From Bacteroidota bacterium (GTDB taxonomy: Bacteria; Bacteroidota; Ignavibacteria; UBA10030; UBA8401): a DNA stretch of 64,000 nucleotides. The stretch spans positions 77,019 to 141,018 of the forward strand of contig DATJPT010000006.1 of the NCBI GenBank assembly GCA_035506275.1. The letters run 5' to 3'. Below the pieces are notes generated by a model, which had not been told where the DNA came from, ran no database searches, and was given only the letters and a program-made list of their open reading frames with translations. Shown here in pieces: positions 53,184-61,209 of the stretch; the stretch's first letter is position 1; the number at the start of each line of letters is the position of its first letter. Both the position numbers and the translations under genes were made by a program.

Positions 53184-54563
53184 CTACTCTTTTGCGGGGG
53201 TGTTGATGCTGTACCGTTTGATCTTGAGGTAGAGTGTTTTTGGCGTGATGCCGAGCACTTGCGCGGTTTTGGAGCGGTTAAAATTATTTTTTTGCAGGAC
53301 AAGCTCGATCTGCATTTTTTCCATCGTTTCGAGCGTAAGAAACTCCCCTTCTTTTTGTGGTAGTGGAAGCGGGTTCGATTTTTGAATTCCTGCCGACGCG
53401 GTCAAGGTCAGGTCCCGCGAGGTGATGACGTCGTCATGGGAAAGAATGATCGCTCCCTCGATGACGTGTTCCAGTTCCCTCACATTCCCCGGCCAGTCGT
53501 ACTGCAGAAGCACCTGCAGCGCTTCGTCGCTGAGGCGTTTCTGTGCTTTCCCTTTTGCCCTTTTCTCCAAGAAACTTTCGATGAGAAGAGGGATATCTTC
53601 TTTGCGGTCTTTGAGCGGCGGAATTCTCAGCGTCACCACATTCAGCCGATAAAGGAGATCATCCCTGAACCTTCCCGCCTCGACCTCCTTCTGCAGGTCT
53701 TTGTTCGTCGCCGAAACGATCCGGACATCGACCTTCATGGCGTTCGTTCCGCCAACGCGTCGGAATTCCCCCGTTTCGAGGAACCGCAAGAGTTTTGGCT
53801 GGATCATCGGACTGATGTCGCCGACCTCGTCGAGGAAGAGCGTGCCCCCGTTCGCAACTTCCACCAGTCCCTGCTTCATCGCATAGGCGTTCGTGAATGC
53901 CCCTTTCTCGTGCCCGAACAGCTCGCTTTCCAGGAGCGCATCGGGAATCGATGCGCAATTGACGATGACAAACGGCCGATTTTTCCTCGGGCTTGAGGTG
54001 TGGATGAGGTGGGCGATGAGCTCCTTGCCGGTTCCGCTCGGTCCCTGGATCTGGACGATCGCGGTGCTGTCCGCAATTTTTTGTGCTGTGCGAATGAGGG
54101 ACTGGATGGCGGGGCTTGTTCCGATGAAGTCGCGGGCCAAACCCTGCCGGTTCAGCTCGTATTCCATCAGCTTGTTGTCGATGGTCAGCCGGCGCAGTTC
54201 AAGCGCACGGTCAATGGTCGCGAGGAGCTCTTCCCGTTCGTATGGTTTGCTGACGAAGTCGTAAGCGCCGAGCTTCATGGTCTCGATCGCCGTCTTCACA
54301 TCGGCAAAATTCGTCAGCATAAGGACGATGGTCGTCGGATGCTGTTCGCGGATATACTTCAGCACCTCGATGCCGCTGACCCGCGGCATCTTGACGTCAA
54401 GGAGAACAACATCGAAGGGCTGGGATTGGAGGAGATTGATCGCTTCAGCGCCATCGTACGCAACGGTCACTTCGTACTTCTCCAACTCCGAGAGCTCTTC
54501 TTTGAGAAGAAAGGCGACGCTCTTTTCGTCATCGACTACGAGAATGTTGTAAGTGCGAGCCAT
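53184..54563 (-). CDS. Sigma-54-dependent response regulator (NtrC family)
   Basis: 459 aa. Receiver domain (about 5-120) with acidic pocket Asp11/Asp12 and phospho-acceptor Asp56 (VLLDVKMPR), Lys106 (SKPYE). AAA+ domain (about 145-380): Walker A GPSGTGKE (174-181), Walker B TLFLDE (241-246), and the sigma-54 contact loop reads GAFTNA (221-226) rather than GAFTGA. C-terminal Fis-type helix-turn-helix NFNRSKTAQVLGITPKTLYLKI. It activates sigma-54 promoters when phosphorylated. A lone receiver protein is encoded 41 bp upstream; no complete histidine kinase lies nearby. Confidence 0.94.
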   Translation of the reverse strand: MARTYNILVVDDEKSVAFLLKEELSELEKYEVTVAYDGAEAINLLQSQPFDVVLLDVKMPRVSGIEVLKYIREQHPTTIVLMLTNFADVKTAIETMKLGAYDFVSKPYEREELLATIDRALELRRLTIDNKLMEYELNRQGLARDFIGTSPAIQSLIRTAQKIADSTAIVQIQGPSGTGKELIAHLIHTSSPRKNRPFVIVNCASIPDALLESELFGHEKGAFTNAYAMKQGLVEVANGGTLFLDEVGDISPMIQPKLLRFLETGEFRRVGGTNAMKVDVRIVSATNKDLQKEVEAGRFRDDLLYRLNVVTLRIPPLKDRKEDIPLLIESFLEKRAKGKAQKRLSDEALQVLLQYDWPGNVRELEHVIEGAIILSHDDVITSRDLTLTASAGIQKSNPLPLPQKEGEFLTLETMEKMQIELVLQKNNFNRSKTAQVLGITPKTLYLKIKRYSINTPAKE

Positions 54564-54604
54564 GGCAATGCCCGTGGGAAAGGAAGAAGCGGGGAGAGCT
54601 GGGA

Positions 54605-54976
54605 TTATTCGCTGGTAAGAACCCGTTCGATGGTCGTCAGGAGATCGACGAGATCGTACGGCTTGCTGACGAAATCTTCAGCCCCCAACTTTTTTGACTC
54701 AATCGCATTTTTCAAGTCAGCAAAACCGGTGAGCATGATGACCTTTGTGGCGGGGTAGCGTTCTTTAATGAAGCGCAACACTTCGAAGCCGTCAACCCGC
54801 GGCATCTTGATATCGAGCAGTACTAAATCAAATGATTTCCCCTGCAAAACGGAAATTGCCTCGTCGCCGTCACCCGCCGTCGCCACAACATACCCTTCGC
54901 TCTCGAGCTCACTGCTTAATACTGTCCGTAAAGCATCTTCATCGTCAACTACAAGAATGCTGTTCTTTTCTGCCAT
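54605..54976 (-). CDS. Single-domain response regulator (CheY-like receiver)
   Basis: 123 aa, receiver domain only. Asp11/Asp12 pocket (VVDDEDA), phospho-acceptor Asp55 (LVLLDIKMPRVDGFEVL), Thr82-type switch (MLTGFAD) and Lys104 (VSKPYDL) are conserved. Its sequence is close to the receiver of the downstream NtrC-type protein (FVSKPYxxxxLL and MLTxFADxKxAIExxKLGAxDF shared), suggesting duplication. It may be a phosphate sink or phosphorelay intermediate. The promoter lies 36 bp upstream. Confidence 0.92.
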   Translation of the reverse strand: MAEKNSILVVDDEDALRTVLSSELESEGYVVATAGDGDEAISVLQGKSFDLVLLDIKMPRVDGFEVLRFIKERYPATKVIMLTGFADLKNAIESKKLGAEDFVSKPYDLVDLLTTIERVLTSE

Positions 54977-55011
54977 TGGAACTCCTCGAATATTCGGTTT
55001 TTCGGCTGTAA

Positions 55012-55040
55012 ATAATAGACAATCCGTTTATTAAAATCAA
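55012..55040 (-). promoter_or_regulatory. Predicted promoter of the receiver/NtrC operon
   Basis: On the minus strand TTGATT (55040-55035) and TATTAT (55017-55012) with 17-bp spacing; a GAGGAG site precedes the ATG at 54976. It is divergent from the REC-DHp promoter, 28 bp away. Confidence 0.5.
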
Positions 55041-55068
55041 CAACAAATTTGAAAAAATGGGCTTTCTG

Positions 55069-55097
55069 TTGATTAAAAGACAAAGTTGTGCTACTTT
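55069..55097 (+). promoter_or_regulatory. Predicted promoter of the REC-DHp gene (leaderless layout)
   Basis: TTGATT at 55069-55074, 17-bp spacer, TACTTT at 55092-55097, then 5 nt and the ATG at 55103. The predicted +1 coincides with the start codon and there is no Shine-Dalgarno sequence. ACAAAG/CTTTGT (55080-55085 with 55094-55099) form an inverted repeat over the promoter. Confidence 0.5.
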
Positions 55098-55102
55098 GTG
55101 CC

Positions 55103-55771
55103 ATGCCTAGCACGGTCAAGAAAAGAGTGAACGAGCCCTTGATTCACGTATTGCTTATCGACAACGATATTTCATACGCCAAAACCGCCCAGTCTCAGCT
55201 CAAGAAATTTCAAGGCAATGATTTTCGGATCACGTGGGAAAAAACTGGCGCGGCCGGCATTGAACGCCTGAAGACGGACCCGACGATTGCCGTCACTCTG
55301 GTCGACTATGACCTGAGCGAGATGACGGCGCTCGAGCTTGCGAAAGAGATCCGCAGCTTAACGATCGACGTGCCCCTCGTCTTCATTGCGTCGGGGAAGG
55401 ATTTCAAACTTGCCGTCGAAGCGATGAAGCTCGGCGTGGAGGATTTTCTTGTCAAGGATGAGATCGTCGAGTCGGTCCTTCCCCGGACACTCCTCACCGT
55501 ACTCAACCGGGTCCAGCTGAAAAGGCAAATCGCCCAGGTGGAAAAGAATAAGATTCTGGGGCAAAAACGGAGTGAGGCGATCAAAGAGCTGGTGGTGACC
55601 ATCTGCCACGAGTTCAACAACCCCCTTGCAGCCATCAAGATCAGCGCGGATATTATTTCGCGACAGAAATTGAACGAGATTGACCGCGCCGTCATTCAGC
55701 AGCTTGACAGCAATATCCGCAGCATCGAAAAAGAAATCATCAAGCTTCGCGACATCAACTTGCCCGCCTGA
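55103..55771 (+). CDS. Receiver-DHp protein lacking a kinase catalytic domain
   Basis: 222 aa from the ATG at 55103 (an in-frame GTG lies 5 codons upstream). Residues 13-125 are a receiver domain with acidic pocket (IDND), phospho-acceptor Asp68 (LVDYDLSEM), Ser97 and Lys118 (FLVKDE). A coiled-coil linker (about 130-160) leads to a histidine-kinase dimerisation/H-box, TICHEFNNPLAAIKIS, with His169, and a second helix ending at residue 222. The HATPase_c domain is missing entirely. It could be a phosphotransfer protein or a phosphatase/inhibitor. It is divergent from the CheY-like/NtrC-type operon, a likely functional partner. Confidence 0.85.
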   Translation: MPSTVKKRVNEPLIHVLLIDNDISYAKTAQSQLKKFQGNDFRITWEKTGAAGIERLKTDPTIAVTLVDYDLSEMTALELAKEIRSLTIDVPLVFIASGKDFKLAVEAMKLGVEDFLVKDEIVESVLPRTLLTVLNRVQLKRQIAQVEKNKILGQKRSEAIKELVVTICHEFNNPLAAIKISADIISRQKLNEIDRAVIQQLDSNIRSIEKEIIKLRDINLPA

Positions 55772-55772
55772 A

Positions 55773-56210
55773 TCAGCCCTCCGCTCGACCTGTGTCCGTG
55801 ATCGTCAACGAATGAGTCAGCGTCACCGATTTTTTCAGCATGGCGCTCACCGAGCAGTACTTTGTCATTGAGAGTTCAATGGCGTGGGCCACGTCATTCT
55901 CCTTGATGCCAGCCCCTTCGACGCAATATTCAATGTGGATCGAAGTATAGACCTTGGGGTCCGCGGCAGCCCGCTCGCCGGTCACTTTGATTTCCAGCTT
56001 TGAGAAACGGACCCTCTTCTTTTCCAGAATGCCCGCTACATCACTTCCTGTACATCCCCCCAGCGCGATCAGGACAAGCTCCATCGGCGAGGTGGCAGCA
56101 GCAGCCACCTCTCCATGCGATGAATCAACTGTCGTCCAATGATTTGAGCCGGCTTTGCCGATAAATGTAAGATTTTGAACGTGCCGTACAACAGCTTCCC
56201 GTTTGCTCAT
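55773..56210 (-). CDS. OsmC family peroxiredoxin-like protein
   Basis: 145 aa. OsmC/Ohr fold proteins reduce organic hydroperoxides through two cysteines. Visible cysteines: Cys53 in ALGGCTGSDVAG and Cys115-type in SMTKYCSVSAMLKK, the expected pair; the SPMELVLIALGGCTG block is the YhfA-like OsmC form. It overlaps nothing and lies tail-to-tail with the REC-DHp gene (1 bp between stop codons). Confidence 0.92.
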   Translation of the reverse strand: MSKREAVVRHVQNLTFIGKAGSNHWTTVDSSHGEVAAAATSPMELVLIALGGCTGSDVAGILEKKRVRFSKLEIKVTGERAAADPKVYTSIHIEYCVEGAGIKENDVAHAIELSMTKYCSVSAMLKKSVTLTHSLTITDTGRAEG

Positions 56211-56597
56211 TGTGTCAAAGAAAGATTGTTAAGTAGGTTTCTGAAATTACGGTCTTGAAAATATACCAACATTCCGCATGACTCTCAATGGATTGACTCG
56301 CCAGCGGCTTTTGGCATGTCTAGATGGTTTTGGGAGAATTATCATCCCCCCTCATTGAAAAACGCACCGCTCCGCAACTGCGCGTCTTGGCTCCATTTGA
56401 CGAGGGGATTTTTATTATTCTGCTGTGATTCTTCGTCGTCGCAAAGAACGCGCCTCCTCAGGATGACATGGCCTCGGCTTCCCTTTCTGTCATCCTGAAT
56501 GACATTTCTGAGGGATACTTAGATGTTCGCTCAAAATAAGGCGTTACACAATGGCACCCCATCTTGAAACTTCGGCAATCTCCTCGTATCTTGCACC
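56211..56597. repeat. 387-bp noncoding region with dispersed GTCATCCTGA-type repeats
   Basis: No supportable gene. On the minus strand it carries the phrase TGTCATCCTGAGGAGGCGCG ... GACGAAGAATC (about 56427-56468), and on the plus strand TGTCATCCTGAATGACATTTC (from 56488). These two copies are inverted to each other, giving a perfect hairpin AGGATGACA/TGTCATCCT (56460-56468 with 56488-56496). The last 40 bp hold the ispE promoter. Confidence 0.55.
56564..56592 (+). promoter_or_regulatory. Predicted promoter of ispE (leaderless layout)
   Basis: TTGAAA at 56564-56569, 17-bp spacer, TATCTT at 56587-56592, then 5 nt and the ATG at 56598. The predicted +1 falls on the start codon; no Shine-Dalgarno sequence is present. 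Confidence 0.5.
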
Positions 56598-57446
56598 ATG
56601 CTGGTGAAGGCGTATGCGAAAATAAATCTGGGACTCCGCGTTCTAAAAAAGAGAAGTGACGGATTTCATGATATCGAGACAATTTTCCATCGTATCAACC
56701 TCTTCGACGAATTGACCATCGAGCCAGCAGAGTCTTCAATCTCAGTTTCATCGAATGACAAAACACTCCCCGTGGACGAGCGCAACCTTTGCTGGAAGGC
56801 TGTCGAGCTTCTCCGAGCCGAGCTTGGCACCTCGCACGGAGCGTCGATTCATTTACAGAAGGCTATTCCGGTCGGCGCAGGCCTTGGCGGAGGGAGCAGC
56901 GACGCCGCAGCGGTCTTGAACACTCTTCCCGGCCTGTGGAGTATTCCGGTCGATGCGTCGACCCTCACAGGCATTGCACTTGCCGTCGGTTCGGATGTAC
57001 CGTTCTTTCTTCACAACAAAAGTGCGTACGCCGAGGGACGGGGCGAACGGTTGAATTTCGTGAGGCTCTCACTCCCCTATGCCGTTCTCGTCGTGACTCC
57101 TCATCTCCGTGTCTCGACTGCGTGGGCATACGGGGAATTGTCGAAACAACGGCGAATCCCGGCACACCGGACTCCATTTTACGACGGGGCCACGTGCACC
57201 GTCGGAACCGTCTCTTCTCTGATGGAGAACGATTTTGAATCGGTGGTCTTCGCGGCATATCCTGAGATCGCCGACATCAAGCGGAAACTTCTCGAACACG
57301 GGGGGGTGTATGCCCTCTTGTCCGGAAGCGGTTCTTCGGTGTTCGGACTCTTTCATGATGAAGGAAGCGCGCATAAAGCGGCGGATTTATTCAGCCCCAA
57401 GTATTTTGTCTCGGTGACCCCCCCACATTTTATTCCAGGACTCTGA
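56598..57446 (+). CDS. ispE: 4-diphosphocytidyl-2-C-methyl-D-erythritol kinase
   Basis: 282 aa GHMP kinase of the MEP isoprenoid pathway. AYAKINLGLRVLKKRSDGFH (substrate site, N-terminus), ATP loop IPVGAGLGGGSSDAAAVL (with phosphate-binding GGGSSDAA), catalytic Asp in SDVPFFL, and C-terminal LSGSGSSVFGLF. It phosphorylates CDP-ME at the 2-OH. Its presence says isoprenoids are made by MEP rather than mevalonate. The stop TGA shares a base with the next ATG, so the TonB receptor gene is coupled to it. Confidence 0.97.
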   Translation: MLVKAYAKINLGLRVLKKRSDGFHDIETIFHRINLFDELTIEPAESSISVSSNDKTLPVDERNLCWKAVELLRAELGTSHGASIHLQKAIPVGAGLGGGSSDAAAVLNTLPGLWSIPVDASTLTGIALAVGSDVPFFLHNKSAYAEGRGERLNFVRLSLPYAVLVVTPHLRVSTAWAYGELSKQRRIPAHRTPFYDGATCTVGTVSSLMENDFESVVFAAYPEIADIKRKLLEHGGVYALLSGSGSSVFGLFHDEGSAHKAADLFSPKYFVSVTPPHFIPGL

Positions 57447-59548
57447 TGTTCGACACGGTTCTCGCGCGCATATCATTGTTCACATTCCTGACGCTCCTCC
57501 TCGGACAATATTCTGCCGCCCAAGACCCTCCCGTCCGTGATTCGACAAAGACCGTTTCTGCCCTTGCGAAAGATTCTGTCGGAATGATCGCGGCCGGCAA
57601 CGAACCGGCAAAGGACTCGGTCATACACATCAAACCGATCCCGCTCATCGGCGCGCTGGAGCCGTACGGCGACTCAAGCCGCGCAATTCTTGATTCTCAA
57701 ATCCCGTGGATCGAATACCGGTACATCGGCGATCTGTTGTGGAGCAAGCCGGGGATGTATATCCGCGATATGGGGAGCCCCGGTCAACACAACGAATTGA
57801 CGATCGGCGGGGTCGACGAGCGAGGAATCGCTTTTCTCGTCGACGGGAGAAGTCAGGCTGATCCCATCACGGGAACCTACGACATGTACCTCTTCCCCAC
57901 CGACTACATCGAACGAATCGAGTTCATCACCGGTCCGCGTGCGATGCTCTACGGAATGAACTCAACAGGCGGAGCGATCAACATCGTCACGAAGAGCTTC
58001 TCTAATAACAAACCGTATTCCCGCCTGCGGTACAGCCAGGGGGTCGACGACTACGCGCAGACTGACGCCATGTTCAGCCAGAATATTTTCTCTCATTTTA
58101 ATTTCATGTTCGGGCTGGAACGCCATGCGCTCGGATTCGATCAGATCGACCAGGATTATCGGGCGCGCTATACGAACGCTGACTACGATGCATGGTCGTT
58201 CAGGACAAAACTCCGGTACGACATTTCCAATTCATTCAACATTGTCTTCACCCACCTTTACGAACAAGCGATCACAGGATTGTTTGGAGGGGTTGATTAT
58301 CTCATGACTCCTCCCGGAGGATATTTCGGCGATCCGAGCACGGCGTTTGTCGCAAATAATGAAGCGTACGAAAAAATATACGACCATCACCTCGATCTCA
58401 CGGCGGCGGCGCATCTTACCGGCGATACCATGCAGGTCACCACGCTGACGGCGTATTATTCGAATCAGCTGCGAATGTACCGCGACGAGCCGAGGGAATA
58501 TGCCGACTTGTTGCCATTCAACGGAGTGCTCGCTCATGACGACAATCGAAGCTCCAACGCTGGCATTCTCCTGCGCCATGAACTCGAAAGCAGCTTCCAG
58601 AATTTCAGCGTGACCGCCCAGGCGGAAGAGATTCAGGTTGAATCGAGCCCGGAAGCCGGCGGGCACAAGGAGAACAAATTCAGCGCGAGCGCAAAAGAAG
58701 ATATCCTTGCGTTATCGCCGGTCACTTTTGCCGTTTTTGGCCGGACAGATTACTGGCGGGGAAAAAATTTACCGGGTGCCGGCGCCGATGCCCAGCTTGC
58801 ACTCGGTCCGTCTCTGTCGTTGTTCGGGGGAGCGTCTGTCTCGCACCGGACTCCAACGCTGCAGGAGCTGTACTGGTCGAGCGATTCCACCCATCTTCCG
58901 ACTCCCCGGCTCTGGCTAAAAGATGAACAGCACACGCTTGTTCAAGTGGGGACGAGGTTTTCCCTTTTCGATCTTCTCAGCGGAACGGTCTCGCTCGAAA
59001 GACGGGAGATCAAAAACCCCATCCTTATCGATACGACCATCCCTCCCGGAGCTTCTTCCACTGGTTATATGCTTGAGTTCCTTCAGCCCTCGCTGAACGT
59101 TTACAACGGCGTGAACGTGTCGCTCAAAGCTCACTACAGCTATTTTTACGCCGAAGGAAACGGCACCTACCTGAAGCAGCCCGCTTATCTCCATGAAGAG
59201 GCCGATCTCACGCTTCTCCCGGAACTGTATCTTGACGGGTCGGTGTACTACAGGAACCAGCTCGTGAACGGAAACCTCGAACTGAAGGTCGGTTTTCGCG
59301 GAAGGTATACTTCAAAGCAGAGCGGCATGGCGCCGTTGAGCGAATCAGGATTCTATGTTCCGTACACGCTCTTGGCATCGTTCGGACCGAGCGGGACGGC
59401 AGATTTCTTCGTCATTGCAAAACTCGGCGACGCGTATCTTCACCTGATCTGGGAGAACTTGTCGGACAACCAGTATCTGTTGACCCCCTTTTATCCGATG
59501 TACAGCCGTAACATCCGCTTCGGCGTATCCTGGGAGTTCTGGAATTAA
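57446..59548 (+). CDS. TonB-dependent receptor (BtuB/FecA-like, no N-terminal regulatory domain)
   Basis: 700 aa. Signal peptide about 1-25 (ending YSAAQ). A 60-residue linker leads into the plug (about 90-200) with GVDERGIAFLVDGRSQADPITG and YIERIEFITGPRAMLYGMNSTGGAINIVTK, the classic plug pattern. The remainder is a barrel of aromatic-alternating strands ending FGVSWEFWN with a terminal aromatic. It differs from the first receptor by lacking the CarboxypepD_reg domain. Coupled to ispE by one base; substrate unknown, and no lipoprotein partner follows. Confidence 0.9.
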   Translation: MFDTVLARISLFTFLTLLLGQYSAAQDPPVRDSTKTVSALAKDSVGMIAAGNEPAKDSVIHIKPIPLIGALEPYGDSSRAILDSQIPWIEYRYIGDLLWSKPGMYIRDMGSPGQHNELTIGGVDERGIAFLVDGRSQADPITGTYDMYLFPTDYIERIEFITGPRAMLYGMNSTGGAINIVTKSFSNNKPYSRLRYSQGVDDYAQTDAMFSQNIFSHFNFMFGLERHALGFDQIDQDYRARYTNADYDAWSFRTKLRYDISNSFNIVFTHLYEQAITGLFGGVDYLMTPPGGYFGDPSTAFVANNEAYEKIYDHHLDLTAAAHLTGDTMQVTTLTAYYSNQLRMYRDEPREYADLLPFNGVLAHDDNRSSNAGILLRHELESSFQNFSVTAQAEEIQVESSPEAGGHKENKFSASAKEDILALSPVTFAVFGRTDYWRGKNLPGAGADAQLALGPSLSLFGGASVSHRTPTLQELYWSSDSTHLPTPRLWLKDEQHTLVQVGTRFSLFDLLSGTVSLERREIKNPILIDTTIPPGASSTGYMLEFLQPSLNVYNGVNVSLKAHYSYFYAEGNGTYLKQPAYLHEEADLTLLPELYLDGSVYYRNQLVNGNLELKVGFRGRYTSKQSGMAPLSESGFYVPYTLLASFGPSGTADFFVIAKLGDAYLHLIWENLSDNQYLLTPFYPMYSRNIRFGVSWEFWN

Positions 59549-59553
59549 ATTCT

Positions 59554-60108
59554 ATGAGCGACAAGGGCAACACAAGACCGATTATTACCGTCTTCGGCAG
59601 CTCGCGGCCGGTCGACGGCGATCCGTTCTACGAAGAGGCGAAACTGCTCGGGCGTGAACTTGGAGCAGCCGGATTCACGGTATGCAACGGCGGCTACGGC
59701 GGCACGATGGAAGCCTCTGCCCGCGGGGCGAAAGAGTCTGGAGGAAAAACCATCGGCGTGGTGAGCGGCTTCTTCAGCTCTCAGCCGAACAGATGGATCG
59801 ACAAGAAGATCGAGGTCAACTCATTAACGGACAGGCTGATGGAATTGGTCTCTCTGGCGGACGGCTATATCGTTTTGAAGGGGGGAACAGGTACGCTCCT
59901 CGAGCTCGCCAGCGTCTGGGAATTCATGAATAAAAGCGTTATCGAACAGAAACCGGTCGTTGTCATCGGGAAATTTTGGGACAGCGTTATCGACACCTTA
60001 AACCAGGAGCTGATGTTCGAGGGGAAAGCGTCATGCACTCAGTACATCACAACGGCGCCATCACCGCAGGACGCCGTTCGTTTTTTACGCAAGCAGTTGG
60101 AGCAATAA
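59554..60108 (+). CDS. LOG family protein (Rossmann-fold nucleotide-binding, lysine-decarboxylase-like)
   Basis: 184 aa. ITVFGSSRPVDGDPFY at the N-terminus, VCNGGYGGTMEASARGA, and KGGTGTLLEL, which is the LOG motif (PGGxGTxxE, with Lys for Pro). LOG proteins hydrolyse cytokinin riboside monophosphates or other nucleotide monophosphates at the N-glycosidic bond. The Arg and Glu expected for catalysis (GAKESGG... and TLLE) are present. Five bases separate it from the TonB receptor stop. Confidence 0.9.
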   Translation: MSDKGNTRPIITVFGSSRPVDGDPFYEEAKLLGRELGAAGFTVCNGGYGGTMEASARGAKESGGKTIGVVSGFFSSQPNRWIDKKIEVNSLTDRLMELVSLADGYIVLKGGTGTLLELASVWEFMNKSVIEQKPVVVIGKFWDSVIDTLNQELMFEGKASCTQYITTAPSPQDAVRFLRKQLEQ

Positions 60109-60130
60109 GGCCGCCGCGCATCCTACCCAT

Positions 60131-61177
60131 CTAACGAACATTCAATTCCTCCGGAACGACTTTCACAAAAAGCTTTTTCTCCAGCCGCAGAACGGTCAAG
60201 CCGGTCTCTTTGCCTATCAGATCATTCGTCAGAAGCCGATGGAGATCATCGATGCTTTCGATGCGATGGCCGTTCATCTCAACGATCACGTCGCCGTTGA
60301 GCAGGCCAGCATGGTCGGCGGCCCCTCCATGTTCCACGTTTGCGATCATCACTCCTCTGGATCCTGTCAACGAATGAATGCGCACGGCTGCCCGGGAGAT
60401 ATCGATGACCTGCCCCGCAATGCCGAGAAAGGCGCGCGTGATCTTTCCGTGTTTCATCAGCTGAGCAGCGATATTTTTGGCCGTGTTGACCGGAATCGAA
60501 AAACAGATTCCCTGTGCCCACGGAATAATCGCGGTGTTGATGCCGATAACTTCCGAGCGGGAATTGACGAGCGGACCTCCGGAATTGCCCGGGTTCAAGG
60601 CCGCATCGGTCTGGATCACATTGTCGATCAGCCTTCCGCCGCCGACCCTCAACGAACGTCCAAGTGCGCTGACAACTCCCGCGGTGACCGTTGCCTGAAA
60701 GCCGAACGGATTCCCCAGCGCGATCACCAGCTGCCCGATGCGGATCGCCTGCGAGTCGCCGAGCTTCGCACTCGGCAGGTCCTGGCCGCTGACGCGCACG
60801 ACGGCCAGGTCGGTGAACGGGTCTTCGCCGATCAATTCCCCCTTGAGTTCTCGCCCGTCAGCAAGGATCACGTTGATGGAAGCCGCATCGTGAATCACGT
60901 GGCTGTTCGTGAGAACGAATCCGTCGGGAGTGAATATGACTCCTGAGCCGCTTCCGGTCACCGGCTGCGCGCCGCCGTTCTCTCCGCGCCTCCGCCTGCG
61001 AATCGAATGATGTGTCACATCGATTTTGACGACGGCAGGGGAGACATTTTCGACAACCGACGTTACCGTGGACGAATAGGCATCCAGCAAGCCTGAGTCG
61101 TCGTGCGGAATGCTGGCTTCGGAACGGGAATTCGACTGTCCCGCACCGTTTGTTGACAGGGGAAATATCTGCACCAT
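60131..61177 (-). CDS. HtrA/DegP-family serine protease without a signal peptide
   Basis: 348 aa from the ATG at 61177, spaced 6 nt after AAGGAG; two upstream ATGs (61183, 61195) are less well placed. Trypsin-like domain with triad His93 (TNSHVIHDA), Asp123 (DPFTDLAVVRV), Ser199 (NPGNSGGPL), followed by one PDZ domain (about 255-345: SRGVMIANVEHGGAADHAGLL). No start choice gives a signal peptide or membrane anchor, so it appears cytoplasmic, unlike classical periplasmic DegP/DegS. It is the last gene of a run behind an ECF sigma gene. Confidence 0.9.
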   Translation of the reverse strand: MVQIFPLSTNGAGQSNSRSEASIPHDDSGLLDAYSSTVTSVVENVSPAVVKIDVTHHSIRRRRRGENGGAQPVTGSGSGVIFTPDGFVLTNSHVIHDAASINVILADGRELKGELIGEDPFTDLAVVRVSGQDLPSAKLGDSQAIRIGQLVIALGNPFGFQATVTAGVVSALGRSLRVGGGRLIDNVIQTDAALNPGNSGGPLVNSRSEVIGINTAIIPWAQGICFSIPVNTAKNIAAQLMKHGKITRAFLGIAGQVIDISRAAVRIHSLTGSRGVMIANVEHGGAADHAGLLNGDVIVEMNGHRIESIDDLHRLLTNDLIGKETGLTVLRLEKKLFVKVVPEELNVR

Positions 61178-61209
61178 ACTCATCTCCTTCTGCATATTGC
61201 ATCAATGCT

